Part shown: in pieces, positions 19,301 through 30,220 of the stretch | How positions within the stretch are numbered: position 1 is the stretch's first letter | Layout of the letters: the number at the start of each line of letters is the position of its first letter | NCBI GenBank assembly: GCA_016841825.1 | Contig: JAENYK010000009.1 | Coordinates: forward strand, 62,001-126,000 | Reading direction: 5' to 3' | DNA: 64,000 nucleotides | Origin: Halothermothrix sp. | GTDB taxonomy: Bacteria; Bacillota; Halanaerobiia; DY22613 | The notes under the pieces: generated by a model | What the model was told of the DNA's origin: nothing | The model's database searches: none | What the model saw: only the letters and a program-made list of their open reading frames with translations | Position numbers and translations under genes: made by a program

Positions 19301-22300
19301 ATGGCGGAGAAAATGGGCCAGTTGGTTTGCCCGTTGATTCACTTCCCGATAACTCAACCTCACTTCTGCAAAAACCAGGGCAGTCTGCCCGGGAGTTTTC
19401 TCTGCCTGTTCAGCAAAAAGCTGATGAATCGTTCTCCTCAGCATCCCATTCCGGGAAGAATCAAAAGTCTGCCCTACACTGACCCGATTGAATCCCCAGA
19501 TCAGTTGTTCTCTTTCCGGCTCTGAGATCATTTGAATCTCCTGCAGTCTACTCTCTGGATTGGCGATCACCTCGTCGATGATCTGCAGAAAATGCTGAAT
19601 CAGCCGCTCAATGGTCTCCCGTCGAAATAGCTCTGTCGAATAATCTAACTCAAAGATAATGCCATTATTGGTCTCAAAGGCATCTAACAATAGATCAAAT
19701 TTAGCTGTCTGATTGGCAAATTCAAAAGGAGTAATTTTCCCCTCCTGATCTGCTTCCAGCACAGATCTGGCTGTATTCTGCAAGGCAAACATGGTATCAA
19801 AGAGTGGATTACGACTGAGATCTCGTTTCAGATCCAGCCGATCCACTAACATCTCAAATTGATAATCCTGATTCTTAAAAGCCTGCAGTGCATTCTCTTT
19901 GACCTGTGCTAAAAACTGCACAAAGGTCTCATCTCCCCTGGGTTGATTGCGCATCGCCAGAGTATTGGCAAACATCCCCATGGTCTGGGCTAACTCCGGA
20001 TGGGGACGACCGGCGATGGGGGTTCCAACAATGATATCTTCCTGAGCAGTATATTTAAATAACAGAAGATTATAGATCGCTAATAAGATCATATACAGGG
20101 TAGCACCCTGCTGAAAAGCCAATTCTCTCAACTGATGGGTCAGCTGTTCACTTAAATTAAAGCTGACCCGTTCTCCGAGAAAACTCATAACCGCCGGTCT
20201 GGCTCTGTCTGTTGGTAGATTGAGTACTGGGAGTTCGCCTTTAAAATGTTCTAGCCAGTATCTCTCCTGACGTTTGATCATCTCAGAAGCAAAGAGCTTA
20301 TTCTGCCAGATGGTAAAGTCCTTGTATTGAACTTTCACCGGTAATAGCTCTTCGCCGACAAAGAGACGACTGAAATCTGCCAGCAGAAGGTCAATCGATG
20401 TTCCATCGGCTATAATATGGTGTAGATCAAAGATCAACAGAAAACGTTTTTCTGCAGCTTTAACCAATCTGGCCCTAAATAATGGTGCCTTGCGGAGATT
20501 AAAGGGCCGAATAAACTCAGCGATCAGTTCTTTAAACTCTTCTTCCTTCCCTTCCAGATATTCCAGTTGGAATTTTAGATCTGGATGAACCCGCTGAACC
20601 GGTTCGCCATTGACAAACTCAAAGGAAGTTCTCAGGGATTCATGACGTTCAATCAACGCCTGTAATACTCCCTCTAAATACTGATGATCCACAGTTTCGG
20701 TTATCAGCATCGCACCGGGAATATTATAAGCTGTTGTCTGTTCTGATTCCAGCTCATTTAAGATGAATAACCGTTTTTGAGCAGAAGAGACAGGATAAAA
20801 CTCCCGGAGCGGGACCAACTCGATTGATGTATAAACTGCTTTCTCCGCTTCCAGAATATATCCGGCCAACTGCTCAATAGTTGAAGATTGGAAGACCTGA
20901 ATTAACGAAATATCAACATTAAACTCTTTATAGATCTGTGCTGCCAGATGGGTTGCACTCAGTGAGTGACCACCCAGGGCAAAGAAGTTATCATAAATTC
21001 CAATATTTTCAGCCTTAAGACCAAGAATCTCTGCCCAAATCCTGGTTAACTTTCTGCCAATCTCATCAGTCGCTGCCACATATTCGGTACCAGTGTTAAT
21101 CCGCCCATCGAGAGCCGGCAATGCCTGACGATTAAGCTTACCATTGACAGTAACCGGCAGTCGATCCAGGGGAATAAAATATGCTGGGATCATGTATTCT
21201 GGAACCTTCTCTCCCAGATATTCCCGCAGCTGCTGAACAGTCAGTTCAGTTTTAGTAACGATATAGGCAGTCAAGGACTTATTGCCAGTAGTATCAATCT
21301 GAGCAATCACAGCAACTTCTTTAATCGCCCAATGGGTTAATAGTTCTGCTTCAATCTCTGCCAATTCGATCCGATAACCGCGAATCTTCACCTGCTGGTC
21401 AATTCGTCCCAAAAATTCAATATTCCCATCAGCTCTCCAGCGTACCAGATCACCGGTCCGATATATCCGTTCACCCGGAATATAAGCTAAAGTGGTATAT
21501 TTTTCTGCCGTTAACTCTGGCCGATGCAGATATCCCCGGGTCAGTCCATCACCGGCGATACACAACTCCCCTGGAACACCAATTGGTGCTAAATTCCCCT
21601 GGCTATCCAGAACATATATCCGATAGTTGGCGATGGGTTTGCCGATGGGAAGCTGTTCCATGAAGGGATTAGTGCATTTGTAGTAGCAGGCACAGACAGT
21701 TGTTTCTGTTGGCCCATAGGTATTATAGACATCACCCCGGCGTAACAGTTTGGTGATATATTCACTTTTTAACACATCTCCACCACTGATATAGGTGTAG
21801 ACCGAATCCAGTTCGGGTAGGTCATTTAACTCATTGAGCAGCAATGGTGAGCAGCTGATTAGGGTCACACTATGGGTTTGAATCGTCTCCACTAATAGCT
21901 CCAGATCAATGGTTTCTGCTCTGGGGAAGATCACTACCCGTCCACCGACTGTTAAAACCGGATAGATCTCTTCAACAGAAGCATCAAAGGAGAAAGATCC
22001 CTGCTGCAAGACCACATCGGAGGAGTTTAGGCGAAACTCTGTGTTAAAGGCATGGATATAGGCGGCCAGGTTACCATGTTCTACCATGACCCCTTTGGGT
22101 TTACCAGTTGATCCGGAAGTATAGATTATATAAGCCAGATGACTACTATCAGCTGCAGTAACCAGATTAGCTCCATCGCCTGAATACAGGGTTGGCTCTG
22201 TGAGATCAAAGATCTCAGCCGGATACTCTAATTCGGGCAGTTCTCCCCGACGGGTAAGGGCGAATCTCACCTGACTGTCGCGCAGAATGTACTCAATCCG

Positions 22301-25300
22301 CTCTCTGGGATATTTAAGGTCGATGGGTAGATAAGCTCCACCCGCTTTTAATACTCCCAACATCCCAATTACCATCTCCAGGGATGGTTTTACGATCAGA
22401 CCAAGCGGTTCATCAACCTGCAGACCCTGTTCTCTTAAATAGATCGCCAGTTGATTGGCTCTGGTATTTAGCTCCCCATAGGTCAACTGCTGATCCCGGT
22501 AAATCAGAGCAACACTATCCGGTGTCTTCAATGCCTGCTCTGCAAAGAGTTGATTGATAGTTTTTGTTTTCTCATATTCACTGGTTGTCTGGTTAAATTG
22601 ATAAAGAATCCGTTCCTTCTCCTGAGTTGAAAGCAGTTGAATCTCTGAAAGTTTGATCCCCGGATTAGCAACCACTTCCCCGATCACCTGTCGAAAGTGC
22701 CGGGCAAAACGCTCTATCGTCTCTTCGGTGAACAGTTGGGTTGCGTACACCAGATTGAAGCCCAACTTTTGATTAAACTCATGTCCGCCGATCATCAGAT
22801 CAACCTGGGCTGTCTTATTTTTTATCGAATATGATCTAAACTCTAGCTCTCCTAATCCAATCTGCAGCTCTTCAGTATTCGGTTGGTCTATGTTCTGAAA
22901 GATCAAGAGTGCGTCAAATAGTGCATTGCGACTCCAATCCTTTGCCACACCCAGTTTGTCAATTAACATCTCATACTGATACCCCTGATAGTCAAACGCC
23001 TGTAAAGTATTCTCTTTGACCTGGGTCAGAAATTCAGCGAAGCTTAAACCGCCCGTAGGTCGATTGCGTAACGCCAGGGTATTGATAAAGACTCCCATAG
23101 TGTTTTGCAGATCGGGATGAACTCTACCCGCCACCGGAGTTCCGATGACAATATCTTCCTGGCCAGAATATCTGGCTAGTAAGATATTATAAATGGTGAG
23201 GATAAAGATAAAGAGAGTTGCCTGCTCTGCTGCGACTAACTCCTCGACCTCTCTTGTCAGTTCTTCATCCAGTTCAAAATGGATCTGCTCTCCCCGATGG
23301 TCAAGGTTAGCAGGACGTTTAAAGTCAGTCGGCAGATTCAGTTGGGGAATCTCATCGGCAAATTGACCCAACCAATACTCTTCTGCCGCTCTAATCTCCC
23401 AACTCTGCAGGTAGTCTTGCTGCCAGAGAGTATAGTCAGGATACTGCACCCCGGGCTCTGCTAACTCTGCTCCTCCGTATATCTCGATCACCTCCCGGGC
23501 CAGAATACCCATGGAGACACCGTCGGAGATAATGTGATCCATATCGTATAAAAAGAGATACTCTTCTGCTGTAAGTTTTACCACCTCCACTTTTAACAGC
23601 GGAGGCTGACTTAAATCAAAGGGCTGCACAAAATCTTCAATAATCTGTTCTTCAGTCCGACCGGCTGCTGCACTATACTTAATCCGAAAACGAACATTCC
23701 GATAAACCCGCTGCAGGATCTGATCATCCTTAATCTCAAAACCGGTTCGCAGGGCTGCATGACGCCCAATCACCTGTTGAAACGCTTTCTCCAATCGCCG
23801 AATATCCAATTTACCAGTGATCCGGATTATCTCCGGCATATTTAAACTGACCTGACCGGCGATCGTCCGCAGCATATAAAAGCGTTTCTGAACGTAAGAG
23901 GCTGGATAATACTCCCGCTCCTCAAAATGTTTGATCTGAGTAAAATCTTTACGTCGGTTCAGATAGATAAAGTGAGCTAATTCTTTGATCGTCGGCCGTT
24001 GGAAGATCTCTTTTAGCGGAAGTTCTACCCCAAACTCCTTAAAGACTTCCAGCACAACCTTAGTCCCTTTTAGTGAGTCACCTCCCAGGGCAAAAAAGTT
24101 GTCATTCAGACTGATCCGTTTCTGATGAAGAAGACTGACCCAAATCTGGGCTAACCCGGCTTCAATCTCATTGGTCGGAGCAATATATCTCCTCTCTTCG
24201 CCAATCTCTTCCGGGATTGGTAAAGCCTGAAGATTTACTTTTCCCGAAGATGAAAGGGGAAACTCTTCCAGTTGAACAAAATAGGCAGGAATCATATAGT
24301 CCGGGAGTTGTTTTGCCAGAAATGTTCGCAACTCACCAGTAACCAGACGTTCTCTGGCGACTATATAGGCACATAGATAAGGTGTACCCAGCTCATCCCG
24401 GGCAATTACCAGGACATCGACAATTGATTGCTGGCTCAACAGGATATTCTCAATCTCCCCAGGTTCAATCCGATATCCGCGGATCTTCACCTGTTGATCT
24501 ATTCGTCCAAGGAATTCGATCTCTCCATTAGCCAACCATCTGGCTCGATCACCTGTCTTATAAATGGTCAGCTCCGGGAAATAAGGGTTGGGAACAAATA
24601 ACTCTGTCGTCAGTTCAGGACGATTAACATAACCCCGGGCCAGCCCTGCTCCTCCGATGTACAACTCTCCGGGAACTCCAATAGCTACCAACTGCTCATA
24701 TTCATCAAGGATGAATACCTGAGTATTGGCGATCGGTTTACCGATGCTAACTCTCCTCTTCGGTTGTAAATCCAACTGAGCTGTGGCCATCACACTGGAT
24801 TCTGTTGGCCCATATTCATTAATTAAGCGTATCTGGGGATGTTTCTGTTTACACAGCTCGACCAGATGAGAACTGACCTGATCACCACCCAGAGCAACCA
24901 CTCGAAGAGTAGCTAACTCTCCCGGTGCTGCAGCTTCCAGAACTCCGACAAAGAGAACAGGAATACAATTAAAATTGGTGATCTTTCTGGAAGCAATAAT
25001 CTTTTTCAGTAACAATACATCCTGAGCTTCCTCCTGAGTTGGAATAACTATCCGTGCTCCGGAGACCAGCGGTGTAAAGAAATTAATCATCGATGCATCA
25101 AAAGAGAAAGAAACTATCTGCAAAACCCGATCCGCCGGGGTGAGTTCAAATGTAGTTTTTCTCCACTGAACTGTATTAACGATGCCCCTATGTTCAGTCA
25201 TCACCCCTTTTGGCTTCCCGGTCGAGCCCGAGGTATAGATGATATAAGCCAGTTGGTCAGGCTGAATCTGTCTTTCAGGCAAGTCTGTTAGTTCAGCTGT

Positions 25301-28300
25301 AGAGAATAGCGGATCATCCAGATCGATAGTCTGAATACCACTCTGCCTACCACTTTTAAATTGATTATTCTGGAATGGATCTGGGTTGAGCACCAACCGC
25401 ACAGCACAGTCTTGTAGAAAATATTCTATCCGTTCCTCTGGATAGGATGGATCGATGGGCAGATAAGTTCCCCCAGATTTCAGGATACCCAAAATACCTA
25501 TTGATAAGTTTAGAGAACGTTGGGTGATTAATCCGACCACCTGCTCAGATACTACCCCCCGTTGACGAAGAACTTTGGCCAATTGATTGACCTTCTGCTC
25601 TAACTCCCGATAGGTCAATTGGCTATCCTGGAACTCCACAGCAATTGCCTCTGGAGTCTGTTCTGCCTGTTCTGTGAAGAGTTGATCCAGCGTCTTCTGG
25701 GGTGAAAATCTCTCTTCTGTCTGATTAAAGGAGATCAACAGCTGGGTCATATCCTCTTTAGACAGCAGTGAGATCTTTCCGATCAACTGCTCAGGTTGTT
25801 CTACAATCTGCACTAAGATCGTCCGGAACTGCCGGGCTAATCTCTGCATAGCTGCCGGAGTAAAAAGAGCGGTACAGTATTCGATCATACAACCTAAACC
25901 CCCCTGATTATTCTCCCAGACTGCCAGGGTCAGATCGAATTTGCTTATCTTCTTGTCAAACTGGACAGGTTTAAACGATAATCCAGACTCCAACTCTTCA
26001 TTAAAAGGCAGATCCATATTTTGTAAGACCAACATCGTATCAAATAGTGGATTACGACTCAGGTCACGCTGTAAGGACAACTCCTCCAATAACAGCTCCA
26101 GAGGGTAATCCTGATGTTCATAGGCCTGTAAAGTTCTTTCCTTAACCTCTGTTAAAAACTCAGTAAAGCTTTTAGTCCCCACAGGTTGATTGCGCAGTGC
26201 CAATGTATTGACAAACAATCCAATGATCGGTTCCAAATCAAGGTGAACTCTCCCGGCAATCGGTGAACCCACAATGATATCATCCTGAGCTGAATATTTG
26301 GCCAGTAGGATGTTATAAGCAGCCAACAGAACCATAAATAGTGTTGCCTTTTTTTCTGTTATCAACTGCTCCAGTTTATCTTTTAACTCACTATTAATCT
26401 GAAAATTATACCTGGCGCCTACAGAACTGCGGATAGCAGGACGCAGAAAATCGGTCGGTAATTCCAGAACCGGAAGTTGACCGGCAAAGATCTCCTGCCA
26501 ATAAGTCTGCTGTCTTTGCATCAATCCAGAGACGAACAGTTCATTCTGCCAGACCGCAAAATCTTTATACTGAATCCGCAGATCTTTCAGAGACTGGCCT
26601 TGATAAAGTTGGATAAACTCTTTAATTAAAATCTCCATCGACATCCCATCAGAGATGATATGATGCAGATCATACAGGAGCAGCCAGTCCCCAGGTCGCT
26701 TCACCAGACTAACTCTTAATAAAGGAGGCTGGCCCAGGTCAAAAGGCTGGATAAAGGACTGTAACAGCTCTTCCAGTTCAGCTTCCCGATCTAACTGTAA
26801 AATCTGAACAGCAAAAGAGACCTCCCGATGAATCCTCTGCATTGGCTCTCCATCCACAAAGGTAAATGACGTCCTTAAAGCTTCATGGCGTTTAATTAGC
26901 TTTAGAAATGCCTCTTCAAGACGATTGAGATCTAAATCTCCCCGGATCTCCATCATCCCCGGCATATTATAAGCCAGATCGACTTCCTTTAACTGATGCA
27001 GAATCAACAACCGTTTCTGAGCCGAGGAGACCGGGTAATACTCCCGTTGATCAGCCTGCTCAATCGGTGGGTAAAGCTGAACTTCACCATGCCCAATCAT
27101 CAACGCCAGCTCCCTGATCGTCGATCGGGCAAAAATTTCCTGCAGTGGTAGTTGAGTATCAAACTCTTTGAAAACCCTTGCTGCAAGACGGGTAGCTTTC
27201 AACGAATGACCTCCCAGAGCAAAAAAATCATCGGTAATCCCGATCTGTTCAATCCCCAGAAGCTGTGACCAGATTTCTACCAGACGTGCTTCCACGTCAT
27301 TGGTCGGAGCCACATATTCACGACTGCGTTCCAGATTGTCTGTCGGTTCTGGCAAAGCTTGCAGATCAACTTTCCCATTATCGGTTAGCGGAAGTTCTTT
27401 TAAACGGACAAAGTAAGCGGGCAGCATATAATCGGGTAACTGATCTGCAAGACTCTTCCTAATCTGATCAATGGGCAATTCCTGCTCTGAGACCAGATAA
27501 GCGGTCAGGAATTTATCTCCTGTCAGATCTTCCCGATCAATTACTACCACATCTTGAATCTCAGGAATCTTTAAGATCTGTTTCTCAATCTCAGCCAGCT
27601 CAATCCTAAATCCTCGAATCTTCACCTGACGGTCTATCCTACCCAGATACTTTAACTCACCTGAAGCCAACATCTGTACCAGATCCCCGGAACGGTAGAG
27701 CCGTTCTCCTGGAATATATGGGTTAAAGACAAACTTCTCTGCAGTCAGTTCCCCACGGTTTAAATAGCCCCGACTAACTCCCAAGCCGCCGACACATAAC
27801 TCTCCGGGAATCCCCCAGGGTAACAGTTCCAGGTTAGCATCCATCACATAAGCACTCAAGGTAGGAATTGCTTTACCAATATTGCTGACGTTCTGTTCAA
27901 TCTCTTCTGTGGTAATCTCTTTATAGGTGACATGAACTGTTGTCTCGGTAATTCCAAACATATTGATCAATCTGGTCGATGGATATTTATTCCGCCACCC
28001 CTTGAGCATCAGTGGTTTTAGTGCTTCTCCGCCAAAGATTACGTATCTAAGCTGAAGATCCTTATCTGCAGTCTGCAGATCTTCCATACTCAGATTATAA
28101 AAAGCGGTGGGAGTTTGATTTAAGACAGTCACTCCCGTCAATTTTAAGAGCTGTAAGAACTCTGTCGGGTTCTGAGCAGTAAGTTTGGGAACAATCACTA
28201 ATGTTCCTCCATAGAGTAGAGCACCATACATCTCCCAGACTGAGAAGTCAAAAGCACAGGAATGAAATAAAGTCCAGACATCAGTTTCACAAAAATCAAA

Positions 28301-30220
28301 AGGATGTTCTGAGTTAACCATCAGCCGAACAACATTACCATGCTCCACCAGGACACCCTTTGGTCTGCCAGTCGAACCTGAAGTATAGATAACATAAGCT
28401 AAGTTATCCGCAGTGGCCAGTTCTTCGAGATTAGAGTCATCTCCAGCGTAAAGCTCTGCGTCAAAAAGATTCAGTCTCTCACCAGTAAAAGTAAGCTGAT
28501 CGTTTAACTCCTGTGAGCTCAAAAGCACCTTAGTCTGACTGTCAGTCAGCATAAACTCAATCCGCTCCGTTGGAAAACTAACATCTATCGGTAAATAACC
28601 ACCGCCAGCTTTCAAAATCGCGATAATCCCGATCATCAATTCACAGCAGCGCTCTACCATAATGCCAACTAACTGCTCCGACTGCACCCCCTTAGACCTC
28701 AATAGACGGGCCAGTTGATTCGCCCGACAATTCACCTCCTGATAGGTCAACTCCTGATCCTGATAGACCAGGGCTATCCTCTCCGGAGTTCTTGCCGCCT
28801 GTTCAGCAAAGAGCTGATTAATCGTTTTCTGTACTGGATAGTCAGCTTGCTGTCCATTCAACCCGGTCAACAGCACCAGTTCTTCTTCTCTGGTAACCAA
28901 CTTCAGTTGATCGACCAACAGATCCGGATTTTTCACCAACTGCTGAATAAGATATAGAAAATGACCAGCCATTCGCTGAACAAAATCCCGCTGATAGCAA
29001 AGGGCATTGTACTTAAAGGTAACACTCAGACCGTCATCAGGCAAAACTAATAGATTAAGGTTATAGTTGGTCTGATCCAGTTTCTCTATCTGAATAATCC
29101 GCAGCGGCAGTTTTTCATCCGCGGCACTGACAACTGTCTTCTCTACAGGGTAATTCTCAAAGACCAGGATATGATCAAAAAGATGCTGCTTTAATTCAGA
29201 CTTAGCCTGAATCTCAGCCAACGGTAGAAAATCACGGTCTGTTGAATTAACTGCCGATTCCTGAACCTGCTGCAATAGTGCCCGACAGGTCATCTGTCGC
29301 CCTGTTCGAATCCGGACAGGAATGGTATTAATGAATAGACCGACCATCCGCTCAATACCTACAATCTCAGCTGGTCGTCCGGAAACAACAGAGCCAAAGA
29401 TCACATCTGAGGTCTGATTATATCGCTGCAAGAGGATTCCCCAGATCGTCTGAAGAATGGTATTGACTGTCACCTGCTGCTCTTCTGCGGTCCTCGTCAA
29501 CTCAGTGAACAGCTCTTCATCAATCAGAAAACTGCTCTCCTGCTGTAGATACCCTCCCTGGTCACCTTCCTGCTGAATGGGTATTCCCGTTAATTCTTCG
29601 TAATCCCGAAGATAGTGCTGCCAATAGTTGACTGCTGCCTGGGTGTCTCGCGTCTCCAACCAATTAATGTATTCCCGATAGGAGACTACCGGCTCTAAAT
29701 TCACAGCCTGTTCTGCTGCCAGGGCGGCATATATTTTTAAGAAATCATTGATCAAAATACCCAGACACCAACCATCCATCAGAATATGATGATAACTCCA
29801 GATCACCTGATAGAGCTCTGTCTCTGTCCGGACAATGGAGAGGCGCATCAGCATATCTTTAGACAGATCATACTTTCTGCCCCGTTCCTGAGCCTTAATC
29901 AGACCAAGATGTTCTTTTCGCTCTGTCAGGGGCATCAGAGAAAGATCTTTAAAGGAAACTTTTCCGCTTCTCTCTGTCAAAACCACCTGAACCGGCTGTT
30001 CCACCTTCTGATAGACGAATATTGTCCGCAAAGGATCATAGCGTTCGATCAGGAGTTGGAAACTTCTCTCAAACAACTCTATGTCCAGCTGTCCGCGAAA
30101 GGTGAGAGTCATCTGTTGTTGATAAGCGATAGAATCTTCAGCTAGCAGCCAATAGGACAGCATCCCTTCCTGCATGGGAGATAGCGGATACATCGCCTGA
30201 ATTTGCGGCTTTTTACTCAT
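16310..30220 (-). CDS. NRPS-5: four-module nonribosomal peptide synthetase ending in a condensation domain
   Basis: 4636 residues: C 1-445 (opens YPLSPMQEGML, the type that accepts a D-residue donor; active site HHILMDG); A1 450-955 (DFWNIGMVHK, Thr); T1 ~1005; C 1060-1495; A2 1500-2005 (pocket DAINAGEVMK, not assigned); T2 ~2050 (GGDS); C 2100-2530 with DHIISDG in place of HHxxxDG; A3 2540-3040 (DAESIGTVCK, close to the bacitracin Lys code); T3 ~3085; C 3135-3560; A4 3570-4095 (DVQFVAHVVK, Pro-like); T4 ~4145 (GGQS); C 4195 to near the end. The protein closes with AVDFDF, like NRPS-3 (AEFNF). The ATG overlaps the TGA of NRPS-4 by 4 nt (ATGA), with AAGGAGG 7 nt upstream. The first C fits the terminal E domain of NRPS-4, so these two probably work in sequence. 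Its terminal C should hand the chain to the Thr module of NRPS-6. Confidence 0.96.
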   Translation of the reverse strand: MSKKPQIQAMYPLSPMQEGMLSYWLLAEDSIAYQQQMTLTFRGQLDIELFERSFQLLIERYDPLRTIFVYQKVEQPVQVVLTERSGKVSFKDLSLMPLTERKEHLGLIKAQERGRKYDLSKDMLMRLSIVRTETELYQVIWSYHHILMDGWCLGILINDFLKIYAALAAEQAVNLEPVVSYREYINWLETRDTQAAVNYWQHYLRDYEELTGIPIQQEGDQGGYLQQESSFLIDEELFTELTRTAEEQQVTVNTILQTIWGILLQRYNQTSDVIFGSVVSGRPAEIVGIERMVGLFINTIPVRIRTGRQMTCRALLQQVQESAVNSTDRDFLPLAEIQAKSELKQHLFDHILVFENYPVEKTVVSAADEKLPLRIIQIEKLDQTNYNLNLLVLPDDGLSVTFKYNALCYQRDFVQRMAGHFLYLIQQLVKNPDLLVDQLKLVTREEELVLLTGLNGQQADYPVQKTINQLFAEQAARTPERIALVYQDQELTYQEVNCRANQLARLLRSKGVQSEQLVGIMVERCCELMIGIIAILKAGGGYLPIDVSFPTERIEFMLTDSQTKVLLSSQELNDQLTFTGERLNLFDAELYAGDDSNLEELATADNLAYVIYTSGSTGRPKGVLVEHGNVVRLMVNSEHPFDFCETDVWTLFHSCAFDFSVWEMYGALLYGGTLVIVPKLTAQNPTEFLQLLKLTGVTVLNQTPTAFYNLSMEDLQTADKDLQLRYVIFGGEALKPLMLKGWRNKYPSTRLINMFGITETTVHVTYKEITTEEIEQNVSNIGKAIPTLSAYVMDANLELLPWGIPGELCVGGLGVSRGYLNRGELTAEKFVFNPYIPGERLYRSGDLVQMLASGELKYLGRIDRQVKIRGFRIELAEIEKQILKIPEIQDVVVIDREDLTGDKFLTAYLVSEQELPIDQIRKSLADQLPDYMLPAYFVRLKELPLTDNGKVDLQALPEPTDNLERSREYVAPTNDVEARLVEIWSQLLGIEQIGITDDFFALGGHSLKATRLAARVFKEFDTQLPLQEIFARSTIRELALMIGHGEVQLYPPIEQADQREYYPVSSAQKRLLILHQLKEVDLAYNMPGMMEIRGDLDLNRLEEAFLKLIKRHEALRTSFTFVDGEPMQRIHREVSFAVQILQLDREAELEELLQSFIQPFDLGQPPLLRVSLVKRPGDWLLLYDLHHIISDGMSMEILIKEFIQLYQGQSLKDLRIQYKDFAVWQNELFVSGLMQRQQTYWQEIFAGQLPVLELPTDFLRPAIRSSVGARYNFQINSELKDKLEQLITEKKATLFMVLLAAYNILLAKYSAQDDIIVGSPIAGRVHLDLEPIIGLFVNTLALRNQPVGTKSFTEFLTEVKERTLQAYEHQDYPLELLLEELSLQRDLSRNPLFDTMLVLQNMDLPFNEELESGLSFKPVQFDKKISKFDLTLAVWENNQGGLGCMIEYCTALFTPAAMQRLARQFRTILVQIVEQPEQLIGKISLLSKEDMTQLLISFNQTEERFSPQKTLDQLFTEQAEQTPEAIAVEFQDSQLTYRELEQKVNQLAKVLRQRGVVSEQVVGLITQRSLNLSIGILGILKSGGTYLPIDPSYPEERIEYFLQDCAVRLVLNPDPFQNNQFKSGRQSGIQTIDLDDPLFSTAELTDLPERQIQPDQLAYIIYTSGSTGKPKGVMTEHRGIVNTVQWRKTTFELTPADRVLQIVSFSFDASMINFFTPLVSGARIVIPTQEEAQDVLLLKKIIASRKITNFNCIPVLFVGVLEAAAPGELATLRVVALGGDQVSSHLVELCKQKHPQIRLINEYGPTESSVMATAQLDLQPKRRVSIGKPIANTQVFILDEYEQLVAIGVPGELYIGGAGLARGYVNRPELTTELFVPNPYFPELTIYKTGDRARWLANGEIEFLGRIDQQVKIRGYRIEPGEIENILLSQQSIVDVLVIARDELGTPYLCAYIVARERLVTGELRTFLAKQLPDYMIPAYFVQLEEFPLSSSGKVNLQALPIPEEIGEERRYIAPTNEIEAGLAQIWVSLLHQKRISLNDNFFALGGDSLKGTKVVLEVFKEFGVELPLKEIFQRPTIKELAHFIYLNRRKDFTQIKHFEEREYYPASYVQKRFYMLRTIAGQVSLNMPEIIRITGKLDIRRLEKAFQQVIGRHAALRTGFEIKDDQILQRVYRNVRFRIKYSAAAGRTEEQIIEDFVQPFDLSQPPLLKVEVVKLTAEEYLFLYDMDHIISDGVSMGILAREVIEIYGGAELAEPGVQYPDYTLWQQDYLQSWEIRAAEEYWLGQFADEIPQLNLPTDFKRPANLDHRGEQIHFELDEELTREVEELVAAEQATLFIFILTIYNILLARYSGQEDIVIGTPVAGRVHPDLQNTMGVFINTLALRNRPTGGLSFAEFLTQVKENTLQAFDYQGYQYEMLIDKLGVAKDWSRNALFDALLIFQNIDQPNTEELQIGLGELEFRSYSIKNKTAQVDLMIGGHEFNQKLGFNLVYATQLFTEETIERFARHFRQVIGEVVANPGIKLSEIQLLSTQEKERILYQFNQTTSEYEKTKTINQLFAEQALKTPDSVALIYRDQQLTYGELNTRANQLAIYLREQGLQVDEPLGLIVKPSLEMVIGMLGVLKAGGAYLPIDLKYPRERIEYILRDSQVRFALTRRGELPELEYPAEIFDLTEPTLYSGDGANLVTAADSSHLAYIIYTSGSTGKPKGVMVEHGNLAAYIHAFNTEFRLNSSDVVLQQGSFSFDASVEEIYPVLTVGGRVVIFPRAETIDLELLVETIQTHSVTLISCSPLLLNELNDLPELDSVYTYISGGDVLKSEYITKLLRRGDVYNTYGPTETTVCACYYKCTNPFMEQLPIGKPIANYRIYVLDSQGNLAPIGVPGELCIAGDGLTRGYLHRPELTAEKYTTLAYIPGERIYRTGDLVRWRADGNIEFLGRIDQQVKIRGYRIELAEIEAELLTHWAIKEVAVIAQIDTTGNKSLTAYIVTKTELTVQQLREYLGEKVPEYMIPAYFIPLDRLPVTVNGKLNRQALPALDGRINTGTEYVAATDEIGRKLTRIWAEILGLKAENIGIYDNFFALGGHSLSATHLAAQIYKEFNVDISLIQVFQSSTIEQLAGYILEAEKAVYTSIELVPLREFYPVSSAQKRLFILNELESEQTTAYNIPGAMLITETVDHQYLEGVLQALIERHESLRTSFEFVNGEPVQRVHPDLKFQLEYLEGKEEEFKELIAEFIRPFNLRKAPLFRARLVKAAEKRFLLIFDLHHIIADGTSIDLLLADFSRLFVGEELLPVKVQYKDFTIWQNKLFASEMIKRQERYWLEHFKGELPVLNLPTDRARPAVMSFLGERVSFNLSEQLTHQLRELAFQQGATLYMILLAIYNLLLFKYTAQEDIIVGTPIAGRPHPELAQTMGMFANTLAMRNQPRGDETFVQFLAQVKENALQAFKNQDYQFEMLVDRLDLKRDLSRNPLFDTMFALQNTARSVLEADQEGKITPFEFANQTAKFDLLLDAFETNNGIIFELDYSTELFRRETIERLIQHFLQIIDEVIANPESRLQEIQMISEPEREQLIWGFNRVSVGQTFDSSRNGMLRRTIHQLFAEQAEKTPGQTALVFAEVRLSYREVNQRANQLAHFLRHQGFGVGQIAGIMLRRSPELIIHILAVLKAGGAYLPIDPELPINRIKLMLEDSGVGLLLTNEEVVKLNSTDWTELSVELLLTDLQADEIRGEVVSNPSESNTCDDLLYLISTSGSTGRPKSVMVEHRNLVNLLNFQFRQTNIDFSRVLQFTTISFDVSAQEIFSTLLTGGQLYLISQEIRDNLPALFSLIETEEITTLFLPMAILKFIFTDTEYLRSFPGNVKHIVTAGEQVIVNDAFRRYLQENQVYLHNHYGPSETHVVTSWTADFRGAIPELPPIGKPIENTRIYVLDPQGRPQPIGVVGELYIAGESVGRGYYQRPELTAESFAEDPFVPGARMYRTGDLARWLADGNLEFRGRKDQQVKVRGFRIELGEIESQLLNHGLIKEVAVTTETDQTGTISLAAYYAAERELEISELRGYLARVLPDYMIPAYFVQLTSLPLTTSGKIDRQLLTTLAVEIKQGREYRRPTTELQAKLAAIWSEILRVEPIGVGDNFFELGGQSLKATQVVSRVYRELGVELALREIFRSPTIEELACHIEKSQRQSYSEIVPVETREYYPLSSAQQRLFILNQLEGEQTAYNMPGAILIEGNLDPRRLSETCQRLVKRHGALRTSFQLVNGEPVQQIDESVDFVVEDIKPVTDSIDQVMAQFVRPFNLNQAPLFRAALAELEGRYLFLWDIHHIISDGRSLAVLIRDFIGLYAEEPLPELSLEYRDFAVWQNQFLASKRAVEQEEYWLTRFADPVPKADQLIDFPRPELMSFEGADYRFQTNRELKDQILQLAKEQGATLYIILLTALNILLAKYSGQEDVVVGSPIVGRPRPELEEIIGIFVNTLAMRNAPRGWKTVAEFIDEVKENSLQAFENQEYQFEKLIERLGLRWNLSRNPLFDVVLVLQNIDNPQVSKNNLTFTSIEFENKLAKFDLTLNAVETSAGIYFNFEYRTRLFKRATIEQLAADYLQILRVIVDQRQCKLSEIELRTNVQKLENTRLGAVDFDF